DNA of 27,453 bases from Pseudomonadota bacterium (GTDB lineage: Bacteria; Pseudomonadota; Gammaproteobacteria; Xanthomonadales; Xanthomonadaceae): contig JAEZCF010000070.1 in assembly GCA_023430045.1 (NCBI GenBank), forward strand, positions 1 to 27,453. Reading direction: 5' to 3'. Position numbers and translations under genes: made by a program. The notes beneath the pieces are model-generated. The model saw nothing but the letters and a program-made list of their open reading frames with translations. It did not search any database and had not been told where the DNA came from. Positions 24,060 to 27,453 of this stretch are shown one piece after another. The first letter of the stretch is position 1, and the number at the start of each line of letters is the position of its first letter.

Positions 24060-25747
24060 CACAGGTTCCCCGCTTTCAGTTCGCGCACGGCGTGGTCGGC
24101 TGCCCGTGCGGTCAGCGCCATGTAGGTCAGCGAAGGATTCACGCAGGCGCTGGAGGTCATGCAGGCACCGTCGGTCACATAGACATTCGGCGCATCCCAC
24201 ACCTGGTTGTGCTGGTTCAGCACGGAAGTCCTGCGGTCACGGCCCATGCGCGCGGTGCCCATTTCATGGATGCCCTTGCCCGGGGCGTAGTCGTTGTCGT
24301 ACGTCTGAACGTCCTTGACCCCGGCCGCCTCCAGCATCTCGGCGGCATCGGTGGCCATGTCCTTGCGCATGGCCGTTTCGTTCGCACGCAGGGACACGTC
24401 CATCGCCAGCACCGGCAACCCCCATTTGTCCTTGCGGTCCGGGTCCAGACGGATCGTATTGTCGTGGTGTGGCAGCATCTCGCCGAACGCGGTCATGCCG
24501 ATGCGCCAGTCGCCCGGCAATGTCAGCGCCTCCTTCAGGTCGGCACCGATGTTCATCTCCGCTATCTCGCGCGACCACCCGTTGCGGCTGGCACCACCCT
24601 GGTAGCCAAACCCGCGCCGATAGCCACGCTTGTCATCCGTGGCGACATTGCGGAAACGGGGAATGTAGAAACCACAGGGGCGACGGCCGAAGTAGTACTT
24701 GTCGTCGTACCCCTCGACCCGGCCGGAAGCGCCAGCACCGAAATGATGGTCCATCACGTTGTGCCCCAGCTCGCCGGACGAAGAGCCCAGCCCGCCCTCC
24801 CAGACATCGGTGGCCGAATTCATCAGCAGCCAGGTCGAGTTGAAGGAGGATGCGTTGAGGAAGATGACGTTGGCCGTGTACTGATAGGTCTGTCCGTTTT
24901 CGGCATCGATGATTTCCACGCCCCGCGCACGCTTGCGGTCCTTGTCGTAGAGCACTTCCTTGACGATGGAGAAGGGACGCAACGTCAGGTTACCCGTCTT
25001 CATGGCCGCCGGCAGCGTCGCCGACTGGGTCGAGAAATAGGCACCGAAGGGGCAGCCCAGGATGCACTTGTTGCGGTACTGGCAGTTGACGCGCCCCTGT
25101 TCGGCCTTGGGCTGGGTGATGTTCGCGGTGCGCGAGTGGATCAGGTGCCGGGTGCCGCCAAAGGCTTTCTTGATCCGCGCCGCCACGTCCTTTTCGACGA
25201 TGTTCAACGGGATCGGCGGCAGGAACTCCCCGTCCGGCAATACGTCCAGCCCCTCGCGCGTGCCGGCGATGCCGGCGAACTTCTCCACATGGTCGTACCA
25301 AGGCGCGATATCGGCATAACGGATCGGCCAATCGGTGGCGATGCCGTCCTTGAGATTCGCCTCGAAATCCAGGTCCGACAGACGATAGCTCTGCCGGCCC
25401 CACATCAGCGAGCGGCCACCCACGTGATAGCCGCGGAACCAGTCGAATCGCTTGGTTTCGATGTAGGGCGATTCCTTTTCATCGGCCCACATGCCCTCCA
25501 GGTTCTCGGCAAGGCCGTAGTCGCGCATCAACACCGGGAAGTCGGCCTTCATCGCCTGCGTTGGCCGGTTGCGGTGCGGGAAATCCCACGCTTCCTTCAT
25601 CGCATTGACGTAGCCCTTTACGTGTTCGACGTTGCGTCCGCGTTCCAGCATCAGGACCTTGAGGCCCTTTTCGGTCAGTTCCTTCGCCGCCCAACCGCCA
25701 CTGATTCCCGAGCCGACGACGATCGCGTCGTAATGATTGTCTGCCAT
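24059..25747 (-). CDS. GMC-family FAD dehydrogenase, probable glucoside 3-dehydrogenase large subunit
   Basis: A 562-residue GMC flavoprotein. The FAD-binding motif is G12-S-G14-I-S-G17. The C-terminal active-site pair is probably His494 (GIHEMGTARMG) and Asn537 (ACVNPSLTYMAL). A cysteine cluster Cys222-x5-Cys228-x3-Cys232 (CQYRNKCILGC) matches the spacing of the 3Fe-4S ligands in bacterial FAD-dependent glucose dehydrogenase. It has no signal peptide of its own and should be exported folded with the Tat small subunit encoded next, by TGATG overlap. Relatives with this gene set oxidise C3 of sugars and glycosides (glucoside 3-dehydrogenase) and pass electrons to cytochrome c. I recall such activity being reported from a Stenotrophomonas maltophilia strain, but could not check it. 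Oxidation at C3 rather than C1 is inferred from DUF1080 and isomerase neighbours. Confidence 0.88.
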   Translation of the reverse strand: MADNHYDAIVVGSGISGGWAAKELTEKGLKVLMLERGRNVEHVKGYVNAMKEAWDFPHRNRPTQAMKADFPVLMRDYGLAENLEGMWADEKESPYIETKRFDWFRGYHVGGRSLMWGRQSYRLSDLDFEANLKDGIATDWPIRYADIAPWYDHVEKFAGIAGTREGLDVLPDGEFLPPIPLNIVEKDVAARIKKAFGGTRHLIHSRTANITQPKAEQGRVNCQYRNKCILGCPFGAYFSTQSATLPAAMKTGNLTLRPFSIVKEVLYDKDRKRARGVEIIDAENGQTYQYTANVIFLNASSFNSTWLLMNSATDVWEGGLGSSSGELGHNVMDHHFGAGASGRVEGYDDKYYFGRRPCGFYIPRFRNVATDDKRGYRRGFGYQGGASRNGWSREIAEMNIGADLKEALTLPGDWRIGMTAFGEMLPHHDNTIRLDPDRKDKWGLPVLAMDVSLRANETAMRKDMATDAAEMLEAAGVKDVQTYDNDYAPGKGIHEMGTARMGRDRRTSVLNQHNQVWDAPNVYVTDGACMTSSACVNPSLTYMALTARAADHAVRELKAGNL

Positions 25748-25777
25748 GGGTTCTACTTCACCTTGGTGGATATCGTT

Positions 25778-26674
25778 TCAGACGTCGCAGAGACGGATCG
25801 CCTCGCGCAGCGAACCGACGGGATCCGGCGCCGCAGGCATGAACTCCTGCGCCAGATACCCATCGAAACCGGTGTCGCGGATCGCGCGACAGATGGCGGG
25901 GTAATTGAGTTCCTGCTGGTCCCCGATCTCGTGCCGGCCAGGCACGCCTGCGGTGTGGTAATGCTTGAAGAAAGCGTGATGCCTGCCGATGGTGGCGATG
26001 ATGTCGCCCTCCATGATCTGCATGTGGTAGATGTCGTAGAGCAGGCCGAAATGATCCGAGCCGATCCGGCGACACAGCTCGACGCCCCACGCGGAGTGGT
26101 CGCACAGGTAGTCGGGATGATCGACCCTGGAGTTCAGCAGCTCCATCACCAGCACGATGCCGCGCTTTTCGGCATGCCCGAGGATGCGCTTGAGCCCTGT
26201 TTCGGCGTGGGCCATGCCTTCCTGGGGGTCCATGCCGTTGCGGTTGCCGGAAAAGCAGATGAGGTTGCGATAGCCGGCATCGGCCACCAGGTCGATGTGC
26301 CGCGTGTAGCGCTCCACCAACGGGTCGTGGAACGCCGGGTTGGCGAAGCCTTTTTCCAGGCCCAGCTCCGCGCCGTTGCACATCGAGCTGTCCACGCCAT
26401 TGGCTTTGAGCGTGGGCCAATCCGCCGGACCCACCAGATCGATGGCGGCGAAGCCGAGGCCCTTCACCGTCTGGCACAGCTGGGCGATGGACTGCTGCGG
26501 AAAGGTCCAGCGGGCGACGGAGTGCTTCAGATTGCCCTTGAGCGGCACGGCGTTCGCCATGGCGGGCAGCACGCCTGCGGCACCCAGGCCAAGACCTCCG
26601 GCGACTGCCATGCGCAGTGCGTCGCGCCGGGTCAGGCGTGGCCCTTGGATCGATCCAATCGATTGGATGGACAT
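25778..26674 (-). CDS. Tat-exported hydroxypyruvate isomerase-like TIM-barrel protein
   Basis: A 298-residue protein with a twin-arginine signal (Arg16-Arg17 in LTRRDALRMAVAGG, likely cleaved near residue 42) and a xylose-isomerase/hydroxypyruvate-isomerase-like TIM barrel. Probable metal ligands are Glu178 (VMELLNSR), Asp214 (YDIYHMQ), His240 (HYHTAGV) and Glu277 (LAQEFMP). The ATG at 26674 with GGAGG upstream is chosen; a longer in-frame reading to 26803 would run through the operator and promoter. It is the first gene of the minus-strand operon, 30 bases before the GMC gene. Cytosolic relatives interconvert hydroxypyruvate and tartronate semialdehyde, but a periplasmic member next to a GMC dehydrogenase more likely handles a keto-sugar. 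The reaction is unknown. Confidence 0.88.
   Translation of the reverse strand: MSIQSIGSIQGPRLTRRDALRMAVAGGLGLGAAGVLPAMANAVPLKGNLKHSVARWTFPQQSIAQLCQTVKGLGFAAIDLVGPADWPTLKANGVDSSMCNGAELGLEKGFANPAFHDPLVERYTRHIDLVADAGYRNLICFSGNRNGMDPQEGMAHAETGLKRILGHAEKRGIVLVMELLNSRVDHPDYLCDHSAWGVELCRRIGSDHFGLLYDIYHMQIMEGDIIATIGRHHAFFKHYHTAGVPGRHEIGDQQELNYPAICRAIRDTGFDGYLAQEFMPAAPDPVGSLREAIRLCDV
26653..26668. promoter_or_regulatory. Variant operator-like palindrome inside the first codons
   Basis: ATCCAATCGATTGGAT is a perfect 16-bp palindrome sharing the core CAATCGATTG with the two LacI-type operators. It lies within codons 3-8 of the Tat-exported TIM-barrel gene, its centre exactly 70 bases from that of the upstream operator. 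It may be an auxiliary operator; alternatively it may reflect coding of the repeated SIQSIGSIQ peptide. Confidence 0.5.
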
Positions 26675-26723
26675 CCGCTTCCCGGCCTCCCAACCGGTGC
26701 CACACGATGACGGTCCGCTGCAA

Positions 26724-26737
26724 TGCAATCGATTGCA
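26724..26737. promoter_or_regulatory. LacI-type operator of the minus-strand operon
   Basis: TGCAATCGATTGCA is a perfect 14-bp palindrome identical to the core of the operator at 17977-17992. It lies 50 bases upstream of the TIM-barrel gene start and immediately downstream of a -10-like element on the minus strand. The exact repetition at both outer ends of the convergent operons indicates shared control by the LacI protein. Confidence 0.85.
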
Positions 26738-26766
26738 CCATAGAGGAGGAAGTCGTTTTTTTGCAA
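26737..26766 (-). promoter_or_regulatory. Candidate promoter of the minus-strand operon
   Basis: On the minus strand, a -35-like TTGCAA (26766-26761) and a -10-like TATGGT (26742-26737) are separated by 18 bases. The -10 abuts the operator, sharing one base with it, so repressor would sit over the transcription start. The match to consensus is moderate. Confidence 0.4.
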
Positions 26767-26994
26767 GACGCAGTGCACGAAAAATGTTTGGTGCAGGGCA
26801 CAACGGCGGTTACTGCGCGACGGGGATGGCATCCCGGGAGTTGATGGCGCCCCCGCGGTCTGCTCCTTGCCTGTGTTCAGGGATCAGTGAAGGTGCCCGA
26901 AACCGACGACGGGATCCCAGACCCCGCCTTCACAGCTACCACGGCAGCCCCAATGCAACTATGAGGGCCGCGACCTCCCCCCCATCGGTAACCT

Positions 26995-27453
26995 ATGCCC
27001 CACCTTCGTCGTCTTTTCGGCCGTTGGCTGCGTCTGCGTCGTCTTGTCCGTTGGCGTTGGCGTGAGCGCCAGGCCTCGGCGCCGGCCATCGAGGCCACCG
27101 AAGGCCCCCTGCGTGCCGCGCTGTACAGCGTTGAACAGATGGAGGTGTACGGCCGCGCCCTTGCGCGCCAGCACCGGGTGCGGATGCGACCAGGCGCCGA
27201 ACGGCTGCTCGACCGCCTGCAGGCCAACGAGCGTGTCCTGGAAGACGCCAACACGCTGCTCAGCAGCGTAGTGCGCGAACAGCGGCCGGTGACGCCGGCC
27301 GGGGAATGGCTGCTCGACAACTACTACCTGATCGAAGAACAGATCCAGACCGCGCGACGCCACCTGCCGCGCGGCTACAGCCGACAATTGCCTTCGCTGG
27401 CCTCCGGCCCGTCGGCCGGGTTGCCGCGCGTGTATGAGCTGTCGATGCAGGCC
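26995..27453 (+). CDS. Cyclic beta-1,2-glucan synthase-like protein (N-terminal fragment)
   Basis: An open reading frame of 153 codons that runs off the right edge of the window. After an Arg/Trp-rich start (about residues 1-27) the segment LLDRLQANERVLEDANTLL, then EWLLDNYYLIEEQIQTARRHLPRGYSRQLPSLASG and LPRVYELSMQA, matches the N-terminus of the NdvB/cyclic beta-1,2-glucan synthase family (GT84 plus GH94 modules, usually near 2,800 residues). These large inner-membrane proteins make periplasmic cyclic glucans used in osmoadaptation and host interaction. Only the N-terminal part is visible, so the catalytic modules and true size cannot be checked. The ATG at 26995 is the first in-frame start. 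It is divergent from the sugar-oxidation operon. Confidence 0.82.
   Translation, partial: MPHLRRLFGRWLRLRRLVRWRWRERQASAPAIEATEGPLRAALYSVEQMEVYGRALARQHRVRMRPGAERLLDRLQANERVLEDANTLLSSVVREQRPVTPAGEWLLDNYYLIEEQIQTARRHLPRGYSRQLPSLASGPSAGLPRVYELSMQA

Larger units (their letters stand above)
26675..26994. other. 320-base divergent intergenic region
   Basis: This gap separates the minus-strand sugar operon from the plus-strand cyclic glucan synthase-like gene. Its left part (to 26766) holds the operator and candidate promoter for the minus-strand operon. From about 26770 to 26994 no convincing gene, terminator or consensus promoter was seen; the promoter of the glucan synthase-like gene presumably lies here. 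Confidence 0.6.

Noticed and set aside
24092..26710. Plus-strand open frame of 872 codons across the GMC and TIM-barrel genes
   Set aside because: Composition is shadow-like (His/Arg/Val-rich, no recognisable domain), and it crosses two genes with strong motifs and an operator region.

Overview
The window comes from a high-GC gammaproteobacterium of the Xanthomonadaceae, most likely the Stenotrophomonas maltophilia group. The reasons are the gene content (membrane-anchored malate:quinone oxidoreductase, OPT and POT peptide transporters, an NdvB-like cyclic glucan synthase) and a short GTAG-headed palindrome at 21-42 that looks like the SMAG repeats known from S. maltophilia. No rRNA, tRNA, CRISPR, insertion sequence or phage gene was seen. 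The species call is inference.

Layout. The left half (1-16802) is ordinary chromosomal housekeeping and nutrient uptake. It holds a peptide-use group (OPT transporter, divergent POT transporter, secreted S9 peptidase), the divergent argO/argP pair, mqo, a TonB-dependent siderophore receptor behind a Fur-box promoter, a nucleoside hydrolase, a metabolite:H+ symporter of the MFS, a membrane metallophosphoesterase and an esterase-like lipoprotein. Several hairpin terminators separate these units.

The right part (16905-26742) is a coherent accessory sugar locus. A LacI-family regulator is divergent from a plus-strand operon: cytosolic TIM-barrel sugar isomerase/epimerase, NupG-like MFS transporter, Gfo/Idh/MocA oxidoreductase, exported TIM-barrel protein, cytochrome c. 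Facing it is a minus-strand operon: Tat-exported TIM-barrel protein, GMC flavoprotein dehydrogenase with an Fe-S cysteine motif, Tat-targeted small dehydrogenase subunit, exported DUF1080 protein. The two operons converge at about 22.7 kb. Their outer ends carry the same 14-bp palindrome TGCAATCGATTGCA, so one LacI protein probably controls both.

Working model (inference from families and targeting signals): the GMC/small-subunit/cytochrome c complex oxidises C3 of a glycoside in the periplasm. DUF1080 and the two exported TIM-barrel proteins then cleave, hydrate or epimerise the 3-keto-glycoside. The MFS protein imports the released keto-sugar, and the cytosolic isomerase and Gfo/Idh/MocA enzyme convert it to an ordinary hexose. 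This would be a glycosidase-independent route to break glycosidic bonds. The right edge holds the start of a cyclic beta-1,2-glucan synthase-like gene that runs out of the window.
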